From NCBI RefSeq assembly GCF_963576615.1, contig NC_088716.1, forward strand, positions 58,001,681 through 58,065,680: a stretch of 64,000 nucleotides of DNA, given 5' to 3'. A model generated the notes under the pieces. That model had not been told where the DNA came from and made no database searches. It saw nothing but the letters and a program-made list of their open reading frames with translations. A program made the translations under genes and the position numbers. Positions 1-12,800 of the stretch are shown one piece after another (position 1 is the first letter of the stretch; each line of letters begins with the position of its first letter). Origin of the DNA: Watersipora subatra (lineage: Eukaryota; Bryozoa; Gymnolaemata; Cheilostomatida; Watersiporidae).

Positions 1-144
1 GCCAAGGGGCCTAAATTTTACGGTTTTTATGCTAATCATAATTAATTAAAACTATAATATTCTTTGACGCTGATTTGTTTCAATTTCTGTTAAATTTTAT
101 CAGATGTTAATGCTACTTTGTTTTATAGCTAAATAATTTCTAAG

Positions 145-3100
145 ATGAGCTACAAACTTATCAGGACACTTTCTCATATGAGGCTGATAAAAACCAAACC
201 ATCATTACCTTTCATCTCATTTTGTAATGAGTGTTTTTCCAATGGACACAAGATGGCCTCCAGCAAGAGGGTTTCCAATTACAGCACAGACAGGTCTTCT
301 GATCTACCACCAGAGGACAGAGATAAAACTTTTAAAGGCAGTGTGAGTGTTATTTACTTCATTGCGGCGTCATCATTCATTGCTTTTCTTGCAAGATAAA
401 AATAATTATATAAAGCTGTTTCAGATAATGTTAATTTTAATAGAAACCTGATACATGTAGAGTTATCTGCTTCACAAATGTGTAAATATGCAATGCTTAA
501 ATCAAGCTTACTCAGTTTGCTGAAGTCTTTTGAATGAATTTTTGTGAAAACTTTTGAAACAAGTTTAGGTTTTTTGAAGGTGATTTCGGGTTTTTTACAT
601 GCACTCTTCTGGGGTACATCTAGAGAAGGATCTTTGGTTGGTAATGGTACGCAAGAGCATTTACTGAGGCTATACAATAGCGGGGCTATGTGGTTAAAGG
701 CCAAACGCCTATACCCTATAACCTATGTATCCCATACGCACACCCCATACGCATACCCCATGCGCATACCCCAGACGCATACTCCAGATGCATAGGGGAT
801 CCGAATGCACTCCATGGATTGAGATTGTTTATTAATATACATAATCTCTATAGAAATGTTACAGCAACATATTTACTTAGCTCTTGTACCACATATTCTG
901 TTTTATCTCAGTACGATTTTGGCAAGTTGAACCAGGCAAACATTGCTATTCTAGCGAGTCATTATCAAGAAGGCATGTATTGGTATTGACCATTGTTTGT
1001 AGACGACTGTTGATAATGAGTTTGTTACACTGTATCTATCTGTTGTCATATTTTATTAGGGAGAGGGAGGGAGAGGGAGGGAGAGGATAGAGAGTGGAAG
1101 AGTGACAAGGGGAGATATAAAACAGCTGTGGATTTGAGATTAACTAATTGGTTTTTACTTTACAGGTCATTTCTTGGAAATCTGTAACTGCTGCAGCTGT
1201 GTTTGGCATTGTGGGTGTTCTTTCCTTGAGAGAGCTACGGAAACTTAAAGATGCTAGTGAGTTATCTTCTCATGTATCTCTCGTACAGTAATTGACTAGG
1301 GTGGCAGGGTGGCTGAATTAAAACAGCTGCGACATGAGAATATTAACAGCTTTATACAAGGATAGCTTGTTCGTGCTTGAATAGATGTTAAAAGCAATTG
1401 TAGATTTTGGTCAATCGTCTGTACGATAGGCTGATGACATACATATTTTATTATTGATTATAATTATAGCCAATAATACAAGCTTCATCTATGAACACAA
1501 AAAATTGAAATTGCTACTTCATTACAATTTTATAGTAAAGTAGAGATTATTCATTTGCATTTTTTAATATTCATAATAAGTTTCATAGGAAGTAAACAAA
1601 CATTTACTTAACATTACATTTTGATGACTTAAGTTATTACAATAGCGATATTCCAATCATGGTTCGAAAAAGTCTTTGAGTTTTTTCAAAAAATTTAATT
1701 CGGATTTTTTGATAGTTTTGATTTTTTTGGCTTACTTTGCTCAAGCAGGTTACTGGTGTATTGTATTGCTAATCAGAATGCTGGTCACCTATCATTCAGT
1801 ATTCTTTACATGCTTTAATCTGATTTACATGGTTCAGTTTGACAGCCAAATTCTTATATTTCATGCATGCATCAGTCATATACAATTATAATGTGCAAAC
1901 TGCATGTAAGTTAGTGGAGTAGAGCTACTAGCGTAGAGTAGAGCTACTAGCGTAGAGTAGAGCTACTAGCGTGGAGTAGAGCTACTAGCGTGGAGTAGAG
2001 CTACTAGCGTGGAGTAGAGCTACTAGCGTGGAGTAGAGCTACTAGCGTGGAGTAGAGCTACTAGCGTGGAGTAGAGCTACTAGCGTGGAGTAGAGCTACT
2101 AGCGTGGAGTAGAGCTACTAGCGTGGAGTAGAGCTACTAGCGTGGAGTAGAGCTACCAGCGTGGAGTAGAGCTACTAGCGTGGAGTAGAGCTACTAGCGT
2201 GGAGTAGAGCTACTAGCGTGGAGTAGAGCTACTAGCGTGGAGTAGAGCTACTAGCGTGGAGTAGAGCTACTAGCGTGGAGTAGAGCTACTAGCGTGGAGT
2301 AGAGCTACTAGCGTGGAGTAGAGCTACTAGCGTGGAGTAGAGCTACTAGCGTGGAGTAGAGCTACTAGCGTGGAGTAGAGCTACTAGCGTGGAGTAGAGC
2401 TACTAGCGTGGAGTAGAGCTACTAGCGTGGAGTAGAGCTACTAGCGTGGAGTAGAGTTACTAGCGTGGAGTAGAGCTACTAGCGTGGAGTAGAGCTACTA
2501 GCGTGGAGTAGAGTTACTAGCGTGGAGTAGAGCTACTAGCGTGGAGTAGAGCTACTAGCGTAGAGTAGAGCTACTAGCGTGGAGTAGAGCTACTAGCATG
2601 GAGTAGAACTACTAGCGTAGAGTAGAGCTACTAGCGTGGAGTAGAGCTACTAGCGTGGAGTAGAGCTACTAGCGTGGAGTAGAGCTACTAGCGTGGAGTA
2701 GAGTTACTAGCGTGGAGTAGAGCTACTAGCGTGGAGTAGAGCTACTAGCGTAGAGTAGAGCTACTAGCGTGGAGTAGAGCTACTAGCATGGAGTAGAACT
2801 ACTAGCGTAGAGTAGAGCTACTAGCGTGGAGTAGAGCTACTAGCGTGTTACAAATTGAAAAAATAAATTCAAAGATTTAAATCATTTGATTTTTTATGTC
2901 AAGTTTTGGGTGAAATATTGCTCATACTGTTAGATAGCATGCTGTTGATTTAAATTCCTAAACAAGGCATGTAGAAAGAATAAGGTGAGTTGATAACTCT
3001 CCCAAAGCACGTTAGTAGTAAGGTTTGTTCTCATGGCATGTTTGGTATCACAAACAAAGTTTTTCGCTAGCCCAAAACAACCGATTATAACGCGTTGTCC

Positions 3101-6100
3101 ATAGTATCAACTTTTTAATTAGTTTAGACTCTAACTGCAGCCATTTTATTCCCATTCGTTGAAGGAACTTTGATCGGTAATGTGCGTGTATCGGCAATGT
3201 GTGTATATATCGGTACTGTATATGTATCTATACTGTATATGTATCAGCGATGTGTATGTCTGTAATGTACATGTATCACTAATGTATATGTATCTGGTTA
3301 CAGAGAAGCGCATGTTGCGATTGATTCTGGCTGCACTCATGTAGAGATTATGGTCTTAACAGTTCATATTCATGTTACAGAATTAGCTGAGAGCAGAGGG
3401 GTTGTCATAGGGAAAGCTGATCTCGGAGGAGACTGGACGTTAATGGACCACACTGGAACCAAGAGAAAAAACACAGACTTCCTAGGCCAGTGGCTGATTC
3501 TCTACTTTGGCTTCACCTTTTGTCCTGATGTTTGTCCAGAGCAGATGGAAAAGCTGGTTGAAGCTGTTGATAGGATCGGTGAGTGTCCCAGCGCTTCTGT
3601 AATTGACTTTCATGTTGTATACTTCAGCCATGATTTACACAAATAAATAAGGTTGTAGAATTGTCCTACCTTTCATTGCATTTCTCAGGCTCAATGATTA
3701 TACTCGCCCTTCCATATACTGTTTTGTCAAGTATGTTTGCCACACATTTTCTGGGGCCATAAAAGGCGACATACTTAGTTTCTAGCATTGTATCTAGCAG
3801 GTATTAATACCGAGTATTAAGTTGTTTACTGTGTTAACGGGATTGCAGATCAGGTGTTGTGTATAAATCTTTGAAACAATCGGTGTCAATCCAGGTTGCG
3901 ATATGTTAGACCTCAAGCTATTAGTGCCTAAACGCGTATTTTTAACTAGTGCGGAGTTTGAAGGTCAGGTGCCAGTTCCGAATCCATTGACTTTAGATTT
4001 GTCAGTGTTTCTTTGTTTTCATAGATGATGATAAAACCTTACCAAATGTTGTGCCCATATTTATAACCCTCGACCCCGAGCGGGACAGTCCTCTCCTACT
4101 CGCCCAGTACCTCTCAGGTAAGGGAGTTGTCTTCAACTTGCAACTTTATGAATGTCACTATTGTGTTATAATATCAACTTGGATAGACTTCTTTAACTTA
4201 GCTTCTGGCAAATTGTTACCAGATCACTGATTGGTTCTAGATGCCTACTTATATTATGTACATCTAGTTTCACACAATACTGAGAATAGTTTCATCCTTA
4301 ATCTGTAAAATTCACACGCGTGTTGACCAAACATCTAGAAGAAGGCACATCACATGTATTGACGTTATGACTACGAGAGAGGTGCTTGCTGGTGTCAGAG
4401 TATTGCAAGAAATCAAGCTTGCTACATGGCACAGACACCTTGATCTGTAAAATCACATGAACATTGACCAAGCATCTAGAGGTTGCTGCTAGGGTACGGC
4501 TGAAGCGTACTGCGTGCACAGATACCATGGGAATTGGTTCTTTAAACTGGCATATCTACTTCAATCGCTCGCTTCCTCATGGCTCACCACATTGAGCATC
4601 TTCCTGACAGTGATATTTTATAAGAGAAAGTTGAAAGAACCAGGTAATTCAGCATTACCATTATCAAATCCTTTCCAAAATATGCAATTGGGTGAGCTGG
4701 CTGTTGATTTTGCTGTAGAATTCTCAGAGAAGGTAATAGGTATGACCGGTACCAAGGAACAGATTGCACAGGCTGCCAAGGCCTATAGGATATACTATTC
4801 AGCTGGTCCCAAGGATGAGGACAACGACTACATAGTGAGTGTCACTGATCAGCTCAGCTATGGGTTAATACATGTTATGTCCTGAGTCCTCTACGTCGAT
4901 GTAACAAAAACTTACAATTTTTTCCCAGCCTGATCAAAATCTATACCTATATGCTTGAATGCTGCTTGTATTTGAACATTCACACGTATAGATGTAATAT
5001 TAAACAGCGGAATATCACTCTTCGGTTGAAGCCCAAGCAGCGTACAAGCTTGCAATGGTGACATTTGCCAGCTACTCATTAAGGATTGTAACATTATGCA
5101 CTTTAATACATATCATTGTGAAAGTGACTGCTTCATAACTTCCTGAGTTACTTTCTATTAATGTTAAATCTTGTGTGAAGAGTACATGTACGGTGGTGAA
5201 ATGAACTACATAAATGTGATACTTTCTTTAAGACACCTGCAATTAATTAACAATATGTAAACAAAAACATAGGAGAGAACCACACAATCATTTTCTTGGC
5301 TGGCTAGGGATGTTATCCAAAAGTATAGCAAAATGTAGTTTGTATATTAATTTTTTACTGGATTAGATAGCACTGTGATGAATGCCATGTACTGTACTCA
5401 ACAATATATGGATTGTCGGTGTAACAGGCTTACATTGAAAAGAGCCAACTTTCAAGTGAGATATTAGCCAATTCCCTAAATACATTCCTAATTCACTGCG
5501 GAAAGTGATGGGACGGCACTTCCTGCCTACTTTGTAGAAAGTGTCACTTTCTCCAGTTACTCATGTGTGAAATTCGGACTACCCTAAAATATTACTTATT
5601 ACTCTCAGGTGGACCACTCTATAATCATTACTTTCAGGTGGACCACTCTATAATCATTACTTTCAGGTGGACCACTCTATAATCATTACTTTCAGGTGGA
5701 CCACTCTATAATCATTACTTTCAGGTGGACCACTCTATAATCATTACTTTCAGGTGGATCACTCTATAATCATTACTTTCAGGTGGACCACTCTATAATC
5801 ATTACTTTCAGGTGGACCACTCTATAATCATTACTTTCAGGTGGACCACTCTATAATCATTACTTTCAGGTGAACCGCTCTATAATCATTACTTTCAGGT
5901 GGATCACTCTATAATCATTACTTTCAGGTGGACCACTCTATAATCATTACTTTCAGGTGGACCACTCTATAATCATTACTTTCAGGTGGACCACTCTATA
6001 ATCATTACTTTCAGGTGGACCACTCTATAATCATTACTTTCAGGTGGATCACTCTATAATCATTACTTTCAGGTGGACCACTCTATAATCATTACTTTCA

Positions 6101-6549
6101 GGTGGACCACTCTATAATCATTACTTTCAGGTGGACCACTCTATAATCATTACTTTCAGGTGAACCGCTCTATAATCATTACTTTCAGGTGGATCACTCT
6201 ATAATCATTACTTTCAGGTGGACCACTCTATAATCATTACTTTCAGGTGGACCACTCTATAATCATTACTTTCAGGTGGACCACTCTATAATCATTACTT
6301 TCAGGTGGACCACTCTATAATCATTACTTTCAGGTGGATCACTCTATAATCATTACTTTCAGGTGGATCACTCTATAATCATTACTTTCAGGTGGATCAC
6401 TCTATAATCATTACTTTCAGGTGGACCACTCTATAATCATGTACCTGATAAATCCAGATGGGGAGTTCTGTGAATACTTTGGTCAAGATAAAAAAGCATC
6501 TGAGATTTACCAAGGGAGCAGAAAGCACATGCTTGCATGGAAGAAATGA
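145..6549 (+). CDS. SCO1: SCO1/SCO2-family mitochondrial copper chaperone, six exons, complete
   Basis: Inner-membrane copper chaperone that delivers copper to the CuA site of cytochrome c oxidase subunit 2. Exons: 145-342, 1166-1256, 3381-3578, 4025-4117, 4719-4834, 6421-6549; all junctions are GT-AG and phases agree (0,1,1,1,0), giving about 274 residues, between human SCO2 and SCO1 in length. Residues 1-65 are a basic, Ser-rich mitochondrial presequence. Exon 2 starts with the family-typical ISWKS and carries the single membrane segment (around 70-85). The thioredoxin-like domain follows, with copper ligands in CPDVC (exon 3, after YFGFTF), LDPERD in exon 4, [10 protein letters not shown] closing exon 5, and the third ligand His in VDHSII at the start of exon 6. 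The C-terminus (HMLAWKK) is normal. The first ATG at 145 is chosen because the frame is open from there and the presequence is plausible. The odd point is the last intron, whose 3' end is a minisatellite made of copies of the acceptor itself. Confidence 0.95.
1059..1090. repeat. GA-rich simple repeat in SCO1 intron 1
   Basis: Short purine-only run of GAGAGGGAGG units about 75 bases before the exon 2 acceptor of SCO1. The rest of intron 1 (343-1165) holds only a small CATACGCAC-like repeat near 728-790 and otherwise no recognisable element. Confidence 0.7.
1914..2849. repeat. 19-bp minisatellite (about 49 copies) in SCO1 intron 2
   Basis: Head-to-tail array with unit GTGGAGTAGAGCTACTAGC. The first three units carry GTAGAG instead of GTGGAG, the middle is nearly uniform, and the distal part carries linked variants (GAGTTAC, GCATGG, AGAACTAC). 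A block of variants seen from about 2511 recurs from about 2701, a shift of 190 bases or ten units, so a ten-unit segment was duplicated. No open frame of note. The rest of intron 2 (1257-1913 and 2850-3380) shows only AT-rich sequence and, near 3190-3290, degenerate GTATATGTATC repeats. Confidence 0.95.
5609..6440 (+). repeat. 29-bp minisatellite containing SCO1's last 3' splice site and exon start
   Basis: Twenty-eight tandem units of exactly 29 bp (812 bp, no length change) run from 5609 to 6420; the 29th, partial unit is the true start of SCO1 exon 6 (6421-6440). Each unit reads ATTACTTTCAG, then GTGGACCACTCTATAATC, so each reproduces the intron acceptor and the codons for Val-Asp-His-Ser-Ile-Ile, including the copper-ligand His. 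Variants GGATCAC (units 6, 11, 16, 21, 26-28) and GAACCGC (units 10 and 20) recur with a ten-unit (290 bp) period. Use of an upstream unit would put a TAA stop in frame after 14 codons. The remaining part of intron 5 (4835-5608) shows no recognisable element. Confidence 0.95.
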
Positions 6550-6853
6550 TGGAGCTAGTCATTAGTTACATGTGTGGCTACATCCAGGATATCTGACAGA
6601 CGGAAATGGCTGTTTAAAGTTATTATTATTGTTGTGACCATGTTGACAAAACAAAGATTTTTTATAGTGTTCTATTTTCACCAAATAAAGAGAGCAGCAG
6701 ATTGCAGCAGTTTTATTTAAAGAAATTATTAGTGTGAAAAAGTAACAATCATTGATGTGCTACAAAAATAAAGAATCTGGTTATGTAGATCGAAAATTGG
6801 ATTTATGAGAATCTATAAAGAAAATTTAGAAATTAAATTTACAAAAAATGAGA
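6550..6853. other. Convergent 3' region between SCO1 and HLCS
   Basis: Only 304 bases separate the two stop codons. For SCO1 there are AATAAA signals at 6684-6689 and 6767-6772 on the plus strand. For HLCS an AATAAA lies on the minus strand at 6717-6712, about 140 bases past its stop. The 3' untranslated regions therefore probably overlap. No other gene is seen here. Confidence 0.6.
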
Positions 6854-9800
6854 TTAATAGGTTGATCTCTCTTTGACAGTGATCAGATTGTGTAAGATGT
6901 CAAAACTGTTACCATCTGGCTGTACACTAAACACGCTTCCATCATCACTCTGCAATCGTAGGAAGCCATGTTCATCCAATCCGATTATCATAGATTCCTC
7001 ACTGTTTTGCTCCGGGACATGTACCCTCACACCTGAGTGCATCCAGTGCTTGTAGTATTCATTCATGAACTCTGTTTTGTCTTTGTTTAGCAGATCTAAA
7101 ATGAAAATGAGCTTGTCATCAATTGTCGCTAACTTTCTGACCCTCAGTTTCAGTGTGGAGCTGCTGAACTAACAATGAACTCTCATCCACAATTATGCAA
7201 TAGATGTGTTATTTCCAAGGTGAAGTTGTCTACTCATTTTGTGTAGCCTTTGGCAGCCAGATAATAGTTGTTGATGTAAAGGTATTAGCTTCAACATTAA
7301 GGATACAGTCGACACAGCTATGGTTGGACACTTAGCTAGCTAGCTAGCCGAGTGTATGCTAAAGCTATTGCTAGCTTGCTAACCAGTCGAGTGTATGCTA
7401 CCGCTATTGCTAGCTTGCTAACCAGTCGAGTGTATGCTACCGCATTGCTAGCTTGCTAACCAGTCGAGTGTATGCTACCGCATTGCTAGCTTGCTAACCA
7501 GTCGAGTGTATGCTACCGCTATTGCTAGCTTGCTAACCAGTTGAGTGTATGTTACCGCTATTGCTAGCTTGCTAACCAGTCGAGTGTATGCTATTGCTAG
7601 CTTTATCAGAGAACTACTGGACAATGAACAGAGAATCTCCATACCTCAAAGGAACTGAAGGAAAAAACAAGCTTATAAAATGCCTTATCTCATCGATTCT
7701 TATCAAAATATAATCTACCTGCAGTCTACAAAGATGCAACCTTATTAAGCACATGTACTCTGGTCAATACATACACGCATCCACTCACCGATGAGATATT
7801 CCATGTGGTTACAGATTTGGCCAGCCAACCATTCCGCACTAACATCTGGAATTGTGCTTCCATTCTGCTCATTGTAATCATGTACAATATCATTTAAATT
7901 TTCTGTTGGCTTCAGATTCTTCACGTTCACCCCAACACCTACATTAGGCAATATGTAATGCAGGTAATTCACATTTTGGTGAGCAACAGCGGTACGTCAA
8001 AACCAAATTTCATATCAACAATTTGTAACTTTTGTTACAATTGGATTGGCTAAAGTAAAAGCAATTATGGCACGACGTCAATCTTAATACACAAGGTTAA
8101 CATTGTAATATGGATGTCAGGAGTGAGTCACATAGCAACTGCATGTCAACCTTGCAATCAAGAAATATACAGATTTGGTAGCTGTATCAGACTATGTATA
8201 GCTTTACCAATATGTTGGAGTAAATGCGCTGCCAGGTTTTTGATAGCTTACAGAGATATTCTAGTAAAACGGTGCTTTTGTATCAGACACACTCTGTTCA
8301 GGTTACCAACATACCTACTACCGCGATAAACTGGTTACGCCAAGTGCTGCATGAAACAATAATTCCTCCTATTTTCGTCTTTTTGTAGTAAATGTCATTT
8401 GGCCACTTGACAGAGACTTTGCACTCTTGGCTCTTCAGTGACTGTCCAATAGTAAACAAATACCATTTAAGAACTCACCATGTGAAACTGGTAAGGCAGA
8501 CTGTGACTCAGTAGAGATATTGTGCTAGTTGGTTGCTATTTACGAACACTGGTACTCTCGTGAAAGGAAAATGTGTGGAATACTGGGTGGCAAAAGGTAA
8601 CGTGTTCCTAGAAAGCTCGTCATTTATTATTTTAGAAAGGTAGATACATGGTGGGTCACGAATAAGGATAGCCACTGAATGAAATCAATTATTGAGCAAT
8701 CTTTGGTTATAAGCAAAGTTCAAAAACATTTAAAATCGTTGCGCAAATATCCAGTCCAAGGGTTAGAACACATTTTCCCAGACACTGATTGCATCAACAC
8801 TTATTTCTCATTTCATGAGACAGTCTTAGATAGAGATCTACCTGAACATAAGTTCATCTGTCTATTGATAATACACTACAAAAAATTATGGAAAAACCTA
8901 CGGCAGGGAGAAGTGTGGCAATTATTCTCGCTACAGCGACGGCGGGAATTGTCTGCAGAAGGGCAGGCGCTTGACCGAGGTTGCTGGTTGCAAGAAATGA
9001 TACCTGCATAGAGAGCGAGAGGGAGCCTGCGGGGCTTATCCAAGAGTTGGAACCTCTGCCTAAATCACATAAATATTTGGCACTAAACTTCATCACAAGT
9101 TTTACAAAACTGTTTTAAGTAAAAGTATATTTTGAAGTTAGCTTCTTAATGTGCATCAATCAACTAGTTCCAACCTTCACAAGAGAATAAGGCTGTGAAG
9201 GGCTTCACGGGTGAAGGGAGCTAGCAATACATGGTGCAATCAAAAATGAGGGGTAGACAACTCCAAATATGGCAATAACTTTAATTAGTATTTAATGAAT
9301 TTGGAACAGCCCCGCATTACTTACAAAAACCGTAGATTTTTGTAAATCTTGTCAAATGTGATGCTTAAATGGCTGTTTAAAAGTTAAGTCAAACATGAGA
9401 AGACAACTCAGGACAGCAATCAGCATTAGATTTCTACTTGTCATAAGCTCATTAGTCATTACTGCTATGATAGCTTAAGAACACAGCAGACACCCCTAAA
9501 ATGTGAATCTGTTCTAATAACATTTACGTTATGAAGATTTCATTTCGTGCGAACCGTAAAATACGTGTAAATAGCCTAATCCATTCGGAGATCTTCACAA
9601 ACTCACCCCTTTGGTCCTTTAGGAAGGAAAAATGAAAATTAACTTTTTAATTTAATGACTGTACAGTAAATGTAGTATGACTGGCTTCTATCCATAATTT
9701 CTTATTTTTCCTATCACTTTCATTTGGTTTAGGGTCCATGATTCCGGCAATTTTGTTCTAAGGATGACCGTATACATTCATTGTTAATTTGAATAAATTT

Positions 9801-12800
9801 TTCCGCCTTTTGTCTACACAGCAACATCAATGTTGCAAAAAAATGTATATGACTAAAATAAAGCATAACAAAAATATATCTTTGCTATAATAAAAATGAT
9901 GTCCGTCTGTCCGAAGCAAGGGTTGCGGTTAGGATAAAAGAGATAAATGGTTACATTCAATGAGACTCCAACTCGTGATTTCTAGCTTGATAGACTGACA
10001 CATCATATCGCTGAATAATTGCGGAGCTCGTATTCTCTGTGCTTTATCAACACACCTGATGATCTCCCACTAGACTGCCAGGGTACTAGTACATATAATA
10101 AAATATTCCTATACGTCATTTTCTTTTCGACCACGGCAAAAAAATGATACTTTTAATGCTATGGGCCATTATTCAAATCAAATTTGAAAACTTGTACTAA
10201 CTTGACATTTTACGTTGTATGGAACTTCTTATGTGATGCGAAACAAAAACGTTGCATAAATTCTTTACATTATGTGGAATTTACACAAAAGGAGGCTTAA
10301 CTTATAGAAATGTTTACTGTAAAAGTGAAAAATTCGGGAAGTTATTTTGCCAAAAAACTTAGACTAAATACAGTACATACCAACACCAGAGAATTGTCGG
10401 TGGGCGATTGCCACCAACCCAAACTTGGGATCATAGATGGAATTGAATGGCTGAATGAGGAGTTGCGTGGATGCACAAAGCTCTTGGTAGAGTAGGACAT
10501 TTCCAATTACATTGCTAGTCAAGCTCTCTTTATAAACCTGAAAAATGGCAACTGTAACACACGCCATGTCTATCTCTTTAGTCACCTGCAGCAACTTGTC
10601 AAGAGATTTGGTAACTTTTCAGCATATTTTGCATAAAGAATGCAATGGCACCTAATGTATAATGTTGGATAGGCCAACATCACCATCTACCTGTGATGAA
10701 GTTGATTGACAGTTAATTTGGAGTAGGTATACAAACAATGATCGATTAACGATATAAAAATTTCATCTCAAGATGTTTATCAAGTTTAAATATGTAATTA
10801 TCATGGTCAACTGTAGCACAGAATATTGTAAATGAGAAGCTAGCAACACAAAGGGTAGCCAATGTGTGATATTTATTAAGTTAATTTTAATTCGTTACTT
10901 TTAATGAGCTCCACTTTCTTTGCTTGTTAAGGGGGTCAACCGTAAGTCAAGGTATGACTATACTTGCTAATATTGAACTAAACAAACGATATAACAACGA
11001 TATGCATTTATTAAAGGAAGCTAGACAAAATCTAACGATATTCATGACTAATTCTGTAAAGCTCTATGGCTAGTCATTGTGATATTAAAACCTGGATACG
11101 TGTAAAACATAGTTTTTATTTTTTTACTTTTAAAACCAGTCGGCAAATACACCCTCGCACCACCACTCTAATAATTAGCCAATGTTAGATAACCCAAATA
11201 GGGAGACCATTGTTTCGGAAATAATAATCTTGCTCAGCAATGCAGTATGAAGAGAACATCAAGAGTGATATGATAACCTACGATATGCACTCCTGCTAGC
11301 CACATACTATCACTTTCCTGCCAACTACACATACCCGCCGACTACACATACCCGCCGACTACACATACCCGCCGACTACACATACCCGCCGACTACACAT
11401 ACCCGCCGACTACACATACCCGCCGACTACACATACCCGCCGACTACACATACCCGCCGACTACACATACCCGCCGACTACACATACCCGCCGATTACAC
11501 ATACCCGCCGACTACACATACCCACCGACTAAACATACCCGCCGACTACACATACCCGCCAACTACACATACCCGCCAACTACACATACCTGCCAACTAC
11601 AAATCTGCCAACTACACATACCTGCCAATCGAATGATGTCACTTTACCAGGTTTTTTAAAGGAAAACTCAGAAACCTTATCAATGTTCAGAAGGCAATTG
11701 TCAACGCGTCCAAGAGAACTGTTGGAAACATGAGAGAGGAAGTCCTGCGCCACCTGCACATGGAAACCGTAAAATCCTATCAATACATTCCTGCATGGAT
11801 TTGACAGCAGCTATGCACACAAACCTAACCTGTCAGCAATGGCTCCTATGCCCACTAGAAATACATGGACACCATAAATTTTTCAATTTTCACAAGTGAC
11901 AAAGATCAAATACAAGGTGTAGTCTGAGCATGAATGTTTGAAAAGAATTATTTACACAAATCATGAAATCGGTAGAATTGATAAAATATGGTTTTCATGA
12001 GAGATGGTTACATATTGCTACATATGGATGACATACATTATCAGCTGGGCAGTAGACCTGACAAACTGTTGCCACTGGTTGACTGGCATTCGCAGCCCGT
12101 CTAATGCCAAGACAATCCAAAATATGAATTGTTATCGGCATACACCCTGTCACATCCTCATTCAGATACGCTTGAGAAAATATGGCCTTTCCTCCCTCCG
12201 GGTGAGTTGCCTCTACAGCACCAAATCGGTGTTATCGTAACTCTTACAGTGCTTCAAAAGGACGTAGAAATTTCAACTAGCATTACTAGCAGACAGGAAA
12301 AAGATCATCTGATTTGAGTTGTGATCACGAATAATGCAATAATAATTAATATTAATAATTAATATAATAATTATATTAATAATTAATATAATAATTATAT
12401 TAATATTAATGTACGCTGAAAATTTAAACAAACAAATGCGGAATTATTAGCAACAAGTGTAGTGCTTAGGTCATTCTCCTTTGTTTCAACCTGAAATGTT
12501 CTCAGTAATACGACGCCATAGCATCGAGACAATGATGCCCTCGCATCGAGACAACGATGCCCTCGCATCGAGACAACAATGCCCTCGCATTGAGTACAAC
12601 GACACTATCGCATAGAGTACAACGACGCTATCGCATAGAGTACAACGACGCTATCGCATAGAGTACAACGACACCGTCGCTTAGAGTACAACGACACTGT
12701 CGCTTAGAGTACAACGACGCCGTCGCTTAGAGTACAACGACGCCGTCGCATAGAGTACAACAACGTCGTCTTATGCAATGACATCTTTGCATAAAATGTA

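Noticed and set aside
7322-7605. CRISPR-like alternation of repeat and spacer
   Set aside because: The units are contiguous tandem copies with no unique spacers, in the intron of a eukaryotic gene.
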